Source: JBBRHH01 sp963788015
GTDB lineage: Bacteria > Planctomycetota > Phycisphaerae > Tepidisphaerales > Tepidisphaeraceae
Direction: 5' to 3'
DNA length: 64,000 nt
Assembly (NCBI GenBank): GCA_963788015.1
Contig: CAWBEY010000010.1
Location: forward strand, 744,001-808,000
Shown: positions 44,761-52,957 of the stretch, in pieces
Position numbering within the stretch: the first letter of the stretch is position 1
Layout: each line of letters begins with the position of its first letter
Notes under the pieces: generated by a model
Database searches by the model: none
The model's input: the letters and a program-made list of their open reading frames with translations, nothing else
Told to the model about the DNA's origin: nothing
Translations under genes and position numbers: made by a program

Positions 44761-45219
44761 ATGTCAGACCCAGGGACGCTATTGGAGATTTTTGATTTTG
44801 AATGCAAGCGCTGCAAGCAACACTTTAGATCCTATGACTTTTCCGACTTTGTCTATGGCATGCGGCTCATGCGTACGGTGCGCGGAGACATGGTGATACT
44901 TTCCTGTCTTAACAACTCCGTCGTGGCCGAGATTGCGGAAATGATCAAGAAGATCGCGTCCACTGATCCGGGAATCATCCCGGCCGTGGCCTTTGATTTG
45001 GTTGTTGGGAGGACATGCGACCCGATCGACGGCTTGGAACCAGGTGTCAATGTGGAACCGCCATGCCCGCATTGTGATTCCCTCTCGACAACGAGGTACA
45101 ACGATCTTGTTCCGGCTCAATTCGTTACCCTTAACGTTCCGATGGCGACGCATAGTCGCTGGCGAGTTCTCTCGGACGATCAGAAGCTTTCCTTGATTCA
45201 GGCACTTCTCAGGGATTAG
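44761..45219 (+). CDS. Hypothetical protein with zinc-knuckle cysteines
   Basis: A 152-residue protein from ATG 44761. FDFECKRCKQHF near the N-terminus and EPPCPHCDSLSTTRY near residue 103 give two CxxC pairs that could share one zinc ion, separated by about 85 residues of helical sequence (VAEIAEMIKKIASTD). The tail includes SDDQKLSLIQALLRD. I do not recognise the family. It lies between a mobile repeat and an orphan antitoxin, a typical accessory setting. Confidence 0.6.
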   Translation: MSDPGTLLEIFDFECKRCKQHFRSYDFSDFVYGMRLMRTVRGDMVILSCLNNSVVAEIAEMIKKIASTDPGIIPAVAFDLVVGRTCDPIDGLEPGVNVEPPCPHCDSLSTTRYNDLVPAQFVTLNVPMATHSRWRVLSDDQKLSLIQALLRD

Positions 45220-45438
45220 TGAAGGCTCCAGGAAAAGTCGCTGACGGCCGCGCGTGCGACTCCCCCCCCACCGCCGTCTGCCGCATCGCTCCCGTGACCT
45301 TGCCCGAGCCGATTCCCGATACCTCCCCCGATTGTGTGAGGCGGTGGATGTGGGGTGAGGGGATCGGGAGAGGTGAACACCACTTCGTTTTCTATGCTGC
45401 TGTTCCCGCCCATGGTTTGATCTTTGACAGCGCCTTGG

Positions 45439-45690
45439 TCAATGCTGCCTGGAGGCCTCGGTGTCGTGCTGGGCCTGGGCTCGGAGCCAGTAGCCGTTGG
45501 ATAATCGGAAGAAGCGACAGAGGCGAAGGTCGGTATCGGCCGTGATGGAACGTTTGCCGGCGACGATCTGGCCGATGCGCCGGACGGGGATGCCGATCTC
45601 CTTGGAGACGCGATAATGGGAGAGGCCCATGGGGGTGAGGAATTCCTCTTGGAGGAGTTGGCCGGGAGTGACGGGTTTTAGCTTTCGCAT
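45439..45690 (-). CDS. higA: HigA family antitoxin (orphan)
   Basis: An 83-residue HTH protein from ATG 45690. PVTPGQLLQEEFLTPMGLSH and VSKEIGIPVRRIGQIVAGKR, then SITADTDLRLCRFF, are the HigA/VapI-type cro-like HTH. The expected C-terminal segment (about 15-20 residues) is found in the neighbouring frame as ALTKALSKIKPW, so a break at about 45450 is likely. No HigB toxin lies next to it; the 85 bases upstream have no room for one. Confidence 0.8.
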   Translation of the reverse strand: MRKLKPVTPGQLLQEEFLTPMGLSHYRVSKEIGIPVRRIGQIVAGKRSITADTDLRLCRFFRLSNGYWLRAQAQHDTEASRQH

Positions 45691-45775
45691 GGGGTTCTTT
45701 TTCTAGCGTTAATGATAATCTACTATTTCCACGATTTCGGCGCCGGCGATTGTCCAAGATGGAAAGGGAGGACGA

Positions 45776-47777
45776 ATGAACAAGTCGCAGTTAGAGAAGG
45801 TCGTCGCCGCTGCAAAGTGCCGAGTTGTGGGCTGGGAGGAGGCCGGGAATGACGGGCACCGCCTGGCCCTGGCGACTTTGATTCGGACGTTCGACAACTC
45901 GGAGTCGGCGCTGCTGTGTGAGCCGAGCCTGGCCCGCAAGACCAACCGCCCGCCGGACATCGTGCTGATCGACCCGGAGATCGGGGTGCATGTCGTGGAG
46001 GTGAAGGGGATGCTGCTCGACCAGATCGAAGGTCTGGAGGCGGGTGGGCAATTTCGCATTCGATATGCCAATGGCGTCCGCACCCGTAGCCCCATCGTCC
46101 AAGTTCGCAACGCCATGTTCGACATAAGAGACGCCACGATGCGGGCGTTTGGAGACGATGTGCGGCTGCCGTTTAGATATTGGGTGGTGTTCCCGCTCAT
46201 CTCCCGGTCGTCATGGGTGGGCCGCTTTGGGGAGGACGGGTTCTGCCCGGGAGAATTTCTGTTTTCCGATGACCTCGACTCCTCAGATTTGGCCCGGCGA
46301 TTGGGAGCCTCTGACCGCCTGCACGCCAGGGGACCAATCTCGCTCTGCCCGCTGGAGCAACTCCAGTGCGTGTGGAAGGCGTTTGGGGACACGTCAGTGC
46401 TTTATGCCAGCCCGGAGGATCGCCAGCAGCGGCGCGCGGGGGAAGGGACGCTGGGGGAGATATTTCGACGAGGCGGCGGAAGCCAGCAAGGCGCTCTCGG
46501 AGGAGCAGCAGCGGCTGTCGGCGATGAACTGGGAGAACGGGCCGCGTCTGGTGCGCGGCGTGGCTGGGAGCGGCAAGACGGTCGTGCTGGCCAATAACGT
46601 CGCCCGGCGGGTGGAGCGGATGCTCATCGCCAATCAGGAGGGATTGTTCGGCGCCAAGCCGCCCCGCCCTCGGCTGCTGGCGGTGTGCTTCAACCGCACG
46701 CTTGTCCCGTTCATCCAGAAGAAGATTAACGTCGCCTTTCAGCAGCGAAACGGAAGGCCGGTGCCGGAGGGGATGGTCGAAGTCTGCTCGTTCAACACAC
46801 TGATGTGGAACCTGTTCAACGCAGGGTTGTGGCGATATCAGAGCGTGCGGGACGCTGAACAGATCGTGCAGGCGATGCAATACCTGGGCGACTTGCAGCA
46901 GTTCCGCCAAGGCGATCCTGAGCGAATGCAGGCGCTCGCTTACGATGCCATCTATGTGGACGAGGGGCAAGATTTTTTTGAGGAGCAGTTCCGGCTGCTC
47001 AAGGAGCTGTGCCGGGTGAAGGCGGGGTCGGAGCCGAACCTGTACGTCTTCTATGACGACGCACAGAACCTTTTCGGACGGGGCCGCCCCAACTGGCAGT
47101 CACTCGGATTGAACGTGCGGGGTGGGCGGTCTTATGTGATGAACCAGTGCTTCCGCAACACCCGCCCAATCGTGGAGGCGACTTTCAACGTTCTCTACGG
47201 CTCGTGCGCCACCACGCCGGGTCAGGCCCCAACGAAAGAGTTCGGGGACATCAGCACGCTGGAGCAGAAGGGGTTGATCGAGAAGGACAATGGTTTCTGG
47301 CGGGTGCGATTCGCTCCGCGGGAAGGAGCCAAACCTCGCCTGTCGGTGGGGAGCGGCACCCGGCAGGAGAACGAACTGATTGTGTCAAGGCTCCGCTGGC
47401 TGATTGGGGAGCAGGAAGTCCGGGCGGAAGACATCCAAGTACTCTCGTTCTATGGCAGGCGGGTGAGCGAACTTGCTGAGGCCATAACTGCGGCAAAGAT
47501 TCCCGGCATTGATGCTGTGCACATCGCATCCAGCGAGAAAGAGAAGGACCAGAGGCTTGGGCAGAAGGGACGGCTGACCGTTTCGACTGTCGCCTCGGCG
47601 AAAGGATATGACGCCTACTGCGTGCTTCTCGCCTCGGCCAACGACTTCCCGACGGACGTGATGGGGCGGGCAAACTTTTACGTGGGCTGTACCAGGGCGA
47701 TTGAATACCTGGAGGTGTTCGCCTTCAAGGACACGGGGCTGGCGGTTGAATTCGGGGCGGTGCTGGGGCGGATGTGA
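45776..47777 (+). CDS. NERD nuclease-domain / SF1 (UvrD-like) helicase, frameshifted
   Basis: About 667 residues from ATG 45776. Residues 15-130 form a NERD nuclease-like domain (RPPDIVLIDPEIGVHVVEVKG carries the PD...ExK pattern). After a frame break at about 46470 the SF1 helicase part follows: Walker A GVAGSGKTVVLANN, FNTLMWNLFNAG, Walker B AIYVDEGQDFFEEQF, YVFYDDAQNLF, NQCFRNTRPIVEA, and late motifs TVSTVASAKGYDAYCV and ANFYVGCTRAIEYLEV. NERD-helicases occur in DNA-repair and in defence islands. With the TA genes nearby a defence role is possible but not shown. Confidence 0.85.
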
Positions 47778-48109
47778 TGGGTTTCGGTTTTCGCTTTGGG
47801 AAAAGGGGCAGATTGAAGGAAGGAATGGGGCGGCCACGGATGGGTGTGGAGTTCAGGGAGGGTGAGGGGATGTGTAGGATGGACGAAATTCATTTTAACC
47901 GCGGATTTCGCGGATGACGCGGATGGGTAGAGTGGACGGGACTCGACGGAGCACACTCCGTGGGCGATGCGCGATAGTTCGTCAAATATGGACGTCTCCC
48001 CTTATCGGGTCCGTCTCCCCTAATCTGGGTCCTGCCGTTTCCATTCACATCGGGGATGAAATGTTTGTCCCGTATGGACGAGAAGACATATACTCATCAC
48101 GTCCAATCG
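47778..48109. other. Intergenic region with AACCGCGGATTTCGCGGATG repeat
   Basis: About 330 bases. TTAACCGCGGATTTCGCGGA (from about 47896) followed by TGACGCGGATGGG is a dispersed repeat also seen as CCGCGGATTTGCGCGGATGG at 41982. ATGGACGTCTCCCCTTATCG and a near-duplicate GGTCCGTCTCCCCTAATCTG lie at about 47989-48022. No gene is seen. Confidence 0.55.
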
Positions 48110-48138
48110 TTGCCCCCCTGTTTCAGAGACTCTATAAT
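48110..48138 (+). promoter_or_regulatory. Consensus-type promoter of a leaderless TA operon
   Basis: -35 TTGCCC (48110-48115), 17-base spacer, -10 TATAAT (48133-48138). The ATG of the antitoxin is at 48145, only six bases after the -10, so transcription should start at or next to the start codon and the mRNA would be leaderless. No ribosome-binding site is present between them. Confidence 0.7.
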
Positions 48139-48144
48139 GTCGCT

Positions 48145-48405
48145 ATGAAGACGCTATCGGTTACCGAAGGCAGGCAGAACCTGGGGAGCTGGCTCAAGCG
48201 CGCCTTGCGCGGCGAGGATGTCGGTTTTCTGGTTGACGGTCGAGTCGTGGCCCTTCGCCCGGTGGCCGTCCACTCGGAGGATTACGTCCTGCACGAATAC
48301 GGCGCAAGCGAGGATCAGGCCCGGCGCGCCTTCAGGGCGGTAAAGGCCGACGTCAAAATCGCCCGGCTCTCGGGCCGCACCAAGCCCTTCACGGGCAAGC
48401 TATGA
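48145..48405 (+). CDS. Phd/YefM-like antitoxin
   Basis: An 86-residue protein from ATG 48145. KTLSVTEGRQNLGSWLKRALRGEDVGFLVDG is the Phd/YefM N-terminal DNA-binding pattern (vte.r.nl...l.r...g..v.i...G), followed by VVALRPV and an acidic-basic helical tail that would wrap the toxin. A longer frame begins upstream but the promoter at 48110-48138 excludes it. It ends with ATGA overlapping the toxin start. Confidence 0.8.
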   Translation: MKTLSVTEGRQNLGSWLKRALRGEDVGFLVDGRVVALRPVAVHSEDYVLHEYGASEDQARRAFRAVKADVKIARLSGRTKPFTGKL

Positions 48406-48677
48406 GGATCGATCTTCACCCGCGCTTTCGACGGAGCGTCGGGAAATTAAGCATCGCCGACCGCAACCGCGTCGCCGATTCCCTGAGGGCGCTGCGGGAC
48501 GGATTTGGATTCCCGCACCTGCATTCGGGCCTGGGAATCAGGAGGCTGCACAAAGACCTCTTTGAATGCCGCGCCGGCCTCAATTGGCGAATCATCTTCC
48601 TTGCTGAAAAAGGCCTGCTCACGGCCTATGAAGTGATGACCCATGACCAGGTGAAAGCCTGGCTGCGGAGTTTTTGA
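48402..48677 (+). CDS. RelE-like toxin
   Basis: A 91-residue protein coupled to the antitoxin by a four-base overlap. RIDLHPRFRRSVGKLSIADRNRV is the N-terminal helix hairpin and HKDLFECRAGLNWRIIFLAE the sheet with the conserved aromatic and basic residues (FECRAG..WRIIF) of RelE/RelK-like mRNA interferases; YEVMTHDQVKAWLRSF closes it. Cognate to the upstream Phd-like antitoxin by position. Confidence 0.85.
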   Translation: MRIDLHPRFRRSVGKLSIADRNRVADSLRALRDGFGFPHLHSGLGIRRLHKDLFECRAGLNWRIIFLAEKGLLTAYEVMTHDQVKAWLRSF

Positions 48678-49149
48678 CGGGGCGAACGAGCGGTACCGAC
48701 TGGGGTTGGATCCTTGGGTCTGGTCGGGGAAAGGGGGCGGCGGGCTTTGGGTGGGGATCCCGCAAGGCTACGTTCCGTGGCTTCACAAGCCACCCCTGAG
48801 ATATTTTAGAGTTCATGACCCTATGCCGTGCCGCCTCGATATCGCCTGATACGCCTGCTCCAGCCGCCGGGTGAAGGGGTTGGCTTGTGTGAGGGGGCTG
48901 TCGGTGGTCGATCGCTCGCAAGGGTCTGTGTTGAAGAATGTGTCACCCGATCACTTTCCTACAACTGACCGGATCCGCATCCGAGGATGGCGCAAAACCA
49001 CACGACCAGCAACGATGATGTCAAGCTTCGCAAATGTCATGGTTCAATTGTACACGTGAGATTTTTATCGATCTCCGGTTGCGGCCGCTTATTTTCAGGC
49101 CATCTTCGCGTCGCGATGATGCCGAGGGGCAGACATTACTTTCTGACTC
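48678..49149. other. Intergenic region with a hairpin and a possible gene tail
   Basis: GTGGCTTCACAAGCCAC forms a seven-pair hairpin at about 48777-48793. On the minus strand a start-less frame 48903 to 48813 ends PLTQANPFTRRLEQAYQAIS before a stop, which resembles the tail of SPINDLY-type glycosyltransferases (GT41); too short to be sure. Nothing else is seen. Confidence 0.35.
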
Positions 49150-49407
49150 TCAATGGCTGACGTTGTTTGAAGTTATCGTCTTTCTTCTTTGTCGACGCAT
49201 CCTCCAAGCATCAAGACCAAAGAGTGTTAGGCCTACTAAGGCTATCAAGGAGCAGGTCACAAGAACGAATGATGGCGCGGTATTCTGTGCACTGCCGGGC
49301 TTAGAGGTGGCGCTATTCGAAGAAATCATGTACGCTGGAAATAAAATGTGGCCAAGAAGGCCTATGAAGATCAAGAACATTCCCAGTGTTCGTAATGAAA
49401 CCTTCAT
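49150..49407 (-). CDS. Small two-span membrane protein
   Basis: About 85 residues from ATG 49407 (MKVSLRTLGMFLIFIGLLGH). Two hydrophobic helices, LGMFLIFIGLLGHILFPAYM and FVLVTCSLIALVGLTLFGL, are joined by a polar loop with Ser/Asn/Pro, and the end is strongly basic (WRMRRQRRKT), which puts both ends in the cytoplasm. No family recognised. Local base composition is lower in GC than the flanks, in line with acquired DNA. Confidence 0.5.
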   Translation of the reverse strand: MKVSLRTLGMFLIFIGLLGHILFPAYMISSNSATSKPGSAQNTAPSFVLVTCSLIALVGLTLFGLDAWRMRRQRRKTITSNNVSH

Positions 49408-49715
49408 TGCCATCCTCCGGTTGTGCCGCTGCACGTCTGCTGCTCCGTTTGTACGACGTTAGACATTAACGTTGGTATTCTGGGTGCATTTTTGTACAGC
49501 ATAAGCAAATGCTTGACGTAGATGCGAAAAAATGGCCTTGGCCTAATTCGTTAATGGGTGTTTATGGTGTTTATTCCTTCGAGGCTTTGTTTTGCTAGCC
49601 ATAACGCTACCTCTGAAAACGTGAATCGCAGCATCGAAACTGCGGAGATAGATACCGTGACACACTCCCGCCACAGTGATTGGTCAGGTGCAGTGAATGT
49701 CGTCGAAGCTCGTCG
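49408..49715. other. Intergenic region
   Basis: About 300 AT-richer bases. I see no gene, RNA or strong repeat in it. Confidence 0.4.
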
Positions 49716-49931
49716 TCAGGCCGTTTCATCTTTCTCATATATTATCGCGAGTGCGTTGGCGGATTTGACCTCGCCTCCGTCGTCGACGAGACGGCGTAGA
49801 ATTCCATCTCGCCACGCCGTGAGTTCAATGGAGGCGTTCTCAACCTCTATTTCGCATATTACATCGCCAGTGCTGACAGCATCACCTGTCAATTTGAACC
49901 ATCTGATGACCTTCACAACACCTGGAAGCAT
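49716..49931 (-). CDS. Stand-alone lipoyl/biotinyl-fold protein lacking the modified lysine
   Basis: A 71-residue protein from ATG 49931. GVVKVIRWFKLTGDAVSTGD, then ICEIEVENASIELTAW, then GILRRLVDDGGEVKSANALA follow the lipoyl-attachment hammerhead fold (v..w.v..Gd.V..gd.l.eiEtdKa..e..a...G.l..i.v..G..v..g..la.i). At the tight turn the expected DKA is ENA, so the lysine that takes lipoate or biotin is absent. No dehydrogenase genes are near. Function unknown. Confidence 0.6.
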   Translation of the reverse strand: MLPGVVKVIRWFKLTGDAVSTGDVICEIEVENASIELTAWRDGILRRLVDDGGEVKSANALAIIYEKDETA

Positions 49932-49969
49932 CTTCTTACTCGCTCAGCCCGGTACCGGGCATTTAGGCC

Positions 49970-50620
49970 TTAGGTACACACGCATGTGATCGCTGGATTT
50001 CCAAAAGAAGTGGCTCTCATCGCTGCCTGTACACAAGCTGTTTGCCTCACAGGCTGAGTCGCCGGGTTGGCTCCCAACGAACAGGCATTACAAGTTTCCA
50101 GCCCGCATGCTTTGGTTGCTAGTCCCATAGCTGCGGCGATCGACAGGGAATATTGGATCGCATTCGGAAGATCAATGACTGCCCAACCAATGCCTTTAAA
50201 ATTCGGAATCCCGGTGCATTTGCAGCTTCCGAAGCATGCCCCTGCGAGGGTAGGAGGGCTGTATGATGAAGTGGTGGTGACCGCGCCGCTTGGATCGACG
50301 TATCGAACCGGATTGTCAAGGGCATAGAGGTAGAGATTCGACACCTCGGCCATTCGTTGCACGCCCAGAAGACCCGAGGAATCAGAATCCAATGCTAATA
50401 TCGATGACTCATTTTCAATTAGTCGGCCACCGTTGCTAGAGAGCAAAAAGAGATTTCCATTGCTAAAGCTCGGGGCGATTTCAGTCAAATCAGAAATTAG
50501 ATCAATCGGGTGAGACGGGCGAGCAACCATACTCCCAACGGCGTTGCTAAGTATCAACTGGCTCGGATCTCCCATCGGATCTCGCTGCAAAAACCGGCCA
50601 AGGATTGGTGAGTAGCCCAT
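49970..50620 (-). CDS. Orphan RHS repeat-associated core tip with Cys-rich C-terminus
   Basis: A 216-residue protein from ATG 50620. It begins exactly at the RHS core motif GYSPILGRFLQRDPMG and reaches NLYLYALDNPVRYVDPSG, but about 75 residues of Ser/Leu/Asn-rich sequence lie between these two blocks that are normally close together. After DPSG come about 105 variable residues with nine cysteines (ACFGSCKC, ACGLETCNAC, ITCVCT), the position of a polymorphic toxin domain. The large beta-shell of an RHS protein is missing upstream, so this is a displaced tip or fragment. It starts nine bases after the transglutaminase-like gene. Confidence 0.65.
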   Translation of the reverse strand: MGYSPILGRFLQRDPMGDPSQLILSNAVGSMVARPSHPIDLISDLTEIAPSFSNGNLFLLSSNGGRLIENESSILALDSDSSGLLGVQRMAEVSNLYLYALDNPVRYVDPSGAVTTTSSYSPPTLAGACFGSCKCTGIPNFKGIGWAVIDLPNAIQYSLSIAAAMGLATKACGLETCNACSLGANPATQPVRQTACVQAAMRATSFGNPAITCVCT

Positions 50621-50629
50621 AATGCGTCC

Positions 50630-51675
50630 TTATTCTGAGTTTGTTACAGTTTGCTCTGGAATCGCGCACGTCGTTCGTTGGATGTATCGCTCGTCGATGA
50701 CGAACCGCGCCGCCGAAGCGTAGATTTCCCGTTTGAACTCCTCGGCCTGCCGGTAACTCGACGGCATTTTGCCATCGCGGCGGAGGTCGATTTCCTTGTT
50801 CAGCATGTCCAGGAGAAACCCCAGGCACGTCGGGTCCATCGGCGACAGCCGGTGAGCGTGCGAATAAGCGATGATGGCGTCCAGAACATGCCCTCGATCT
50901 TGCAGGATGTGCCCTCGCGTTGCCATGAAGCAGCCAAGCTCCTCCGCAGGATCGAAGCTGCGCAGGTAGATGCCGTGATGCACTTCCGCCGCCGTGATCG
51001 GGTGGGGCCAGGTGCAATAATAGTCGTCGGAGTTTGTCGTAAGACCTACACCGCTCCCCTCAATGTTGAAACGTTCACCTGTCTGCGCGGAATGCCAGCG
51101 GCAGAACAAATGTCCGCGCGTATGAGAGAGATAAAGCGGATATCCCAGCAAGCGTCCCACGGCCAGGTACAAGACCGGCATGTTCGCGCATGTGCCCCGC
51201 CGGTCGCCGGTGAGCAGGCCGTGAATGAATCCCTCTCGGGAGCTTTTGAAAATGGGCGTCTTGGTGCATTCGGGGTCGTAGGTGACGCCGAGATCACATT
51301 GAAGCACCGTAATCATCATGAGTATGCGGAAGTATGCTTCGGAGTTTTTGTATTCTGCGGGTTGCGCCGGAACTGGTACAGCCGTGTTTCCGTTTCTCGT
51401 TGTACCAGGGCTGTCCATTCGCCCAACGTGCGCATGCAGGCGGGGACATCAAGATTGGCGGTGTCAGGCAGCATGGTCGCGCAGATCAAGTTCAAATAGC
51501 CGACTTGAGTCGCGCGCAGCTCGTCGAGGGGAAGAAACAAAACTTCTCCAAGCGACGGTGCTTGGCGCTGATCTTTAAATCGCAGATCAGGTGCAGGCGG
51601 GATGACGTTCGGAACAATCGTCGGGTGGTTGTAGACGCTGATGAGTGGCCGACGTTTGACGCGAGGCTTGTTCAT
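50630..51675 (-). CDS. Transglutaminase-like cysteine protease-fold protein, frameshifted
   Basis: About 350 residues from ATG 51675 (NKPRVKRRPLISVYNH). The catalytic Cys lies in RRGTCANMPVLYLAVGRLLG, the His in LSHTRGHLFCRW, and the Asp/Asn position probably in FNIEGSGVG, all typical of transglutaminase-like proteins; a helical TPR-like tail follows (HVLDAIIAYSHAHRLSPMDP). The frame breaks at about 51345 between LYQFRRNPQ and YKNSEAYFRILMMIT. Such proteins often act as proteases or peptide-processing enzymes. It is followed at once by the RHS tip gene. Confidence 0.7.
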
Positions 51676-51994
51676 CTGCAAATACGGTACCGTCGCAGGA
51701 TTGCGTGTCAAGTTCTAAGTTCGGCCAGGACAACGCACACGGCCTACGGCGAATGTGTGCGTATCTTGCAGCGGACCGGCACTTTCTGCGGCACGCTGGT
51801 GGCACGCACGGTGACGTTCCGCATCGTTCTTCGCGACCCAACCATCGGTAGTTAGCAGGCCAACTCTCACACATCATTTGTAGCAGAATGCGAATCGATT
51901 GTCCCGTGACCTGATGCAACTCATGTCTGGGGAGTATATGGCCGGATCCAGATGCGCGGGCATCTGGGAAATGCTAGGGGGTCGGGAGAAATGT

Positions 51995-52058
51995 TAAGGG
52001 GTCGGGAGTCATTGATTGACAGTCCGCGGTGAGAGTGATTAAAGACTCCCGACCCCTT
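51995..52058. mobile_element. Second copy of the GGGGTCGGGAGTC inverted-repeat element
   Basis: Left arm TAAGGGGTCGGGAGTC (51995-52010) and right arm GACTCCCGACCCCTT (52044-52058) surround a 33-base centre that matches the copy at 44493-44525 at all but two positions. The left side carries an extra arm-like unit (GCTAGGGGGTCGGGAG, about 51973-51988). No 18-base tandem is present in this copy. Confidence 0.75.
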
Positions 52059-52072
52059 CGAATTTTCCCGAC

Positions 52073-52147
52073 GCCATCAACGACAAGGTTCACGTTCTCA
52101 AGGTTCATCTGCCGTATCACGAGAGCGACCATGTGTTGAACATCGCA
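52073..52147 (+). pseudogene. Fragment of an IS1380-like transposase
   Basis: Just after the repeat element an open frame reads INDKVHVLKVHLPYHESDHV followed by LNIA. HLPYHESDHVLNIA is a conserved N-terminal block of IS1380-family DDE transposases as I remember them. After it the frame runs into a Gln/Pro-rich tail and stops; the rest of the transposase is missing. No terminal repeats were identified. From 51676 to 51970 I see no gene. Confidence 0.45.
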
Positions 52148-52315
52148 CCACAAAACCGGCCAGCAGCCAGCCACCAGCAACCAGCAACTCCCACGAATCC
52201 ATTCATCCACCAATAAAACAGCCGGCCGGGCGTATAACTACTGAATGACCAGCCCGGTGTCGTCCAATGTGGGCGAGGCCGGCCAACTTCAGACCTTTAG
52301 AAACAGGATGAAACC

Positions 52316-52819
52316 ATGCGCGCTTTTCATTGGACGTTGTCCGCACTCATCGTGATGGGATTGACTCTTGGCTTCTCGACCGCCAAGGCGGCCGACGCGG
52401 CCGCGGGCACTTCGATTACCGGCCAGGTTTTGGACAAGGACGGCAACGGCGTTCCCAACGCCACGGTCAACTTGTTCAACGCCCAGCCCAAAGGGGAAAA
52501 GCACGGCGATAAGCCCGGCGGCGGCGATGCCAAGCATGAGCCAAAGCCGCAGGCCGAGGGCGGCAAGCCCAAAGGCGGCGGCGACGGCGCGGCCCACGCC
52601 AAGCCAGCCGCTGTCGCGACCACCACCAGCGATGCGCAGGGCAACTTCCACTTCGACAACGTCGCCGCCGGCGATTACGTCATCAATGCTTTTGTGAAGG
52701 AAGTTGGAATGGGCTATGAACACGCCCACAAGGCCGACGGCGCCGATACGGCCGTCAAGGTCACCCTGAAGGCCAAAGGCCAGGGCCACGAGAAGCCCAA
52801 GGGCGGCGACAGCAAGTAA
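52316..52819 (+). CDS. Exported protein with carboxypeptidase-regulatory-like domain
   Basis: A 167-residue protein from ATG 52316 with signal peptide MRAFHWTLSALIVMGLTLGF and cleavage near AKAADAA. GTSITGQVLDKDGNGVPNAT starts a CarboxypepD_reg-like beta-sandwich, whose second half is TTSDAQGNFHFDNVAAGDYV. Between them about 50 residues of Lys/Gly/His/Pro-rich low complexity are inserted, and the C-terminus repeats this composition (KAKGQGHEKPKGG). The basic His-rich loops could bind metal or polyanions; that is speculation. Confidence 0.75.
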   Translation: MRAFHWTLSALIVMGLTLGFSTAKAADAAAGTSITGQVLDKDGNGVPNATVNLFNAQPKGEKHGDKPGGGDAKHEPKPQAEGGKPKGGGDGAAHAKPAAVATTTSDAQGNFHFDNVAAGDYVINAFVKEVGMGYEHAHKADGADTAVKVTLKAKGQGHEKPKGGDSK

Positions 52820-52882
52820 ACAACGCCCGCTGCGGCAGGGTGTAAATTTGGTAGAACCTACGCAATTGGCTTGCAAAAAGTG

Positions 52883-52918
52883 GTTCCTCGCCCCCATGAT
52901 ACGGGGCGGGGAACTTTT
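52883..52918 (+). terminator. Intrinsic terminator
   Basis: GTTCCTCGCCCC (52883-52894) pairs with GGGGCGGGGAAC (52903-52914) over twelve positions with one wobble, loop CATGATAC, followed by TTTT. It ends the carboxypeptidase-regulatory-like gene and separates it from the HEAT-repeat gene. Confidence 0.75.
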
Positions 52919-52957
52919 GCTTTGGCCATGCGTCTAATCGATCAAGAGGAGAACCCA

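Noticed and set aside
48000..49720. tRNA genes in the accessory gaps
   Set aside because: No T-arm GGTTCGAATCC-like segment with a matching acceptor stem was found in the intergenic stretches I read.
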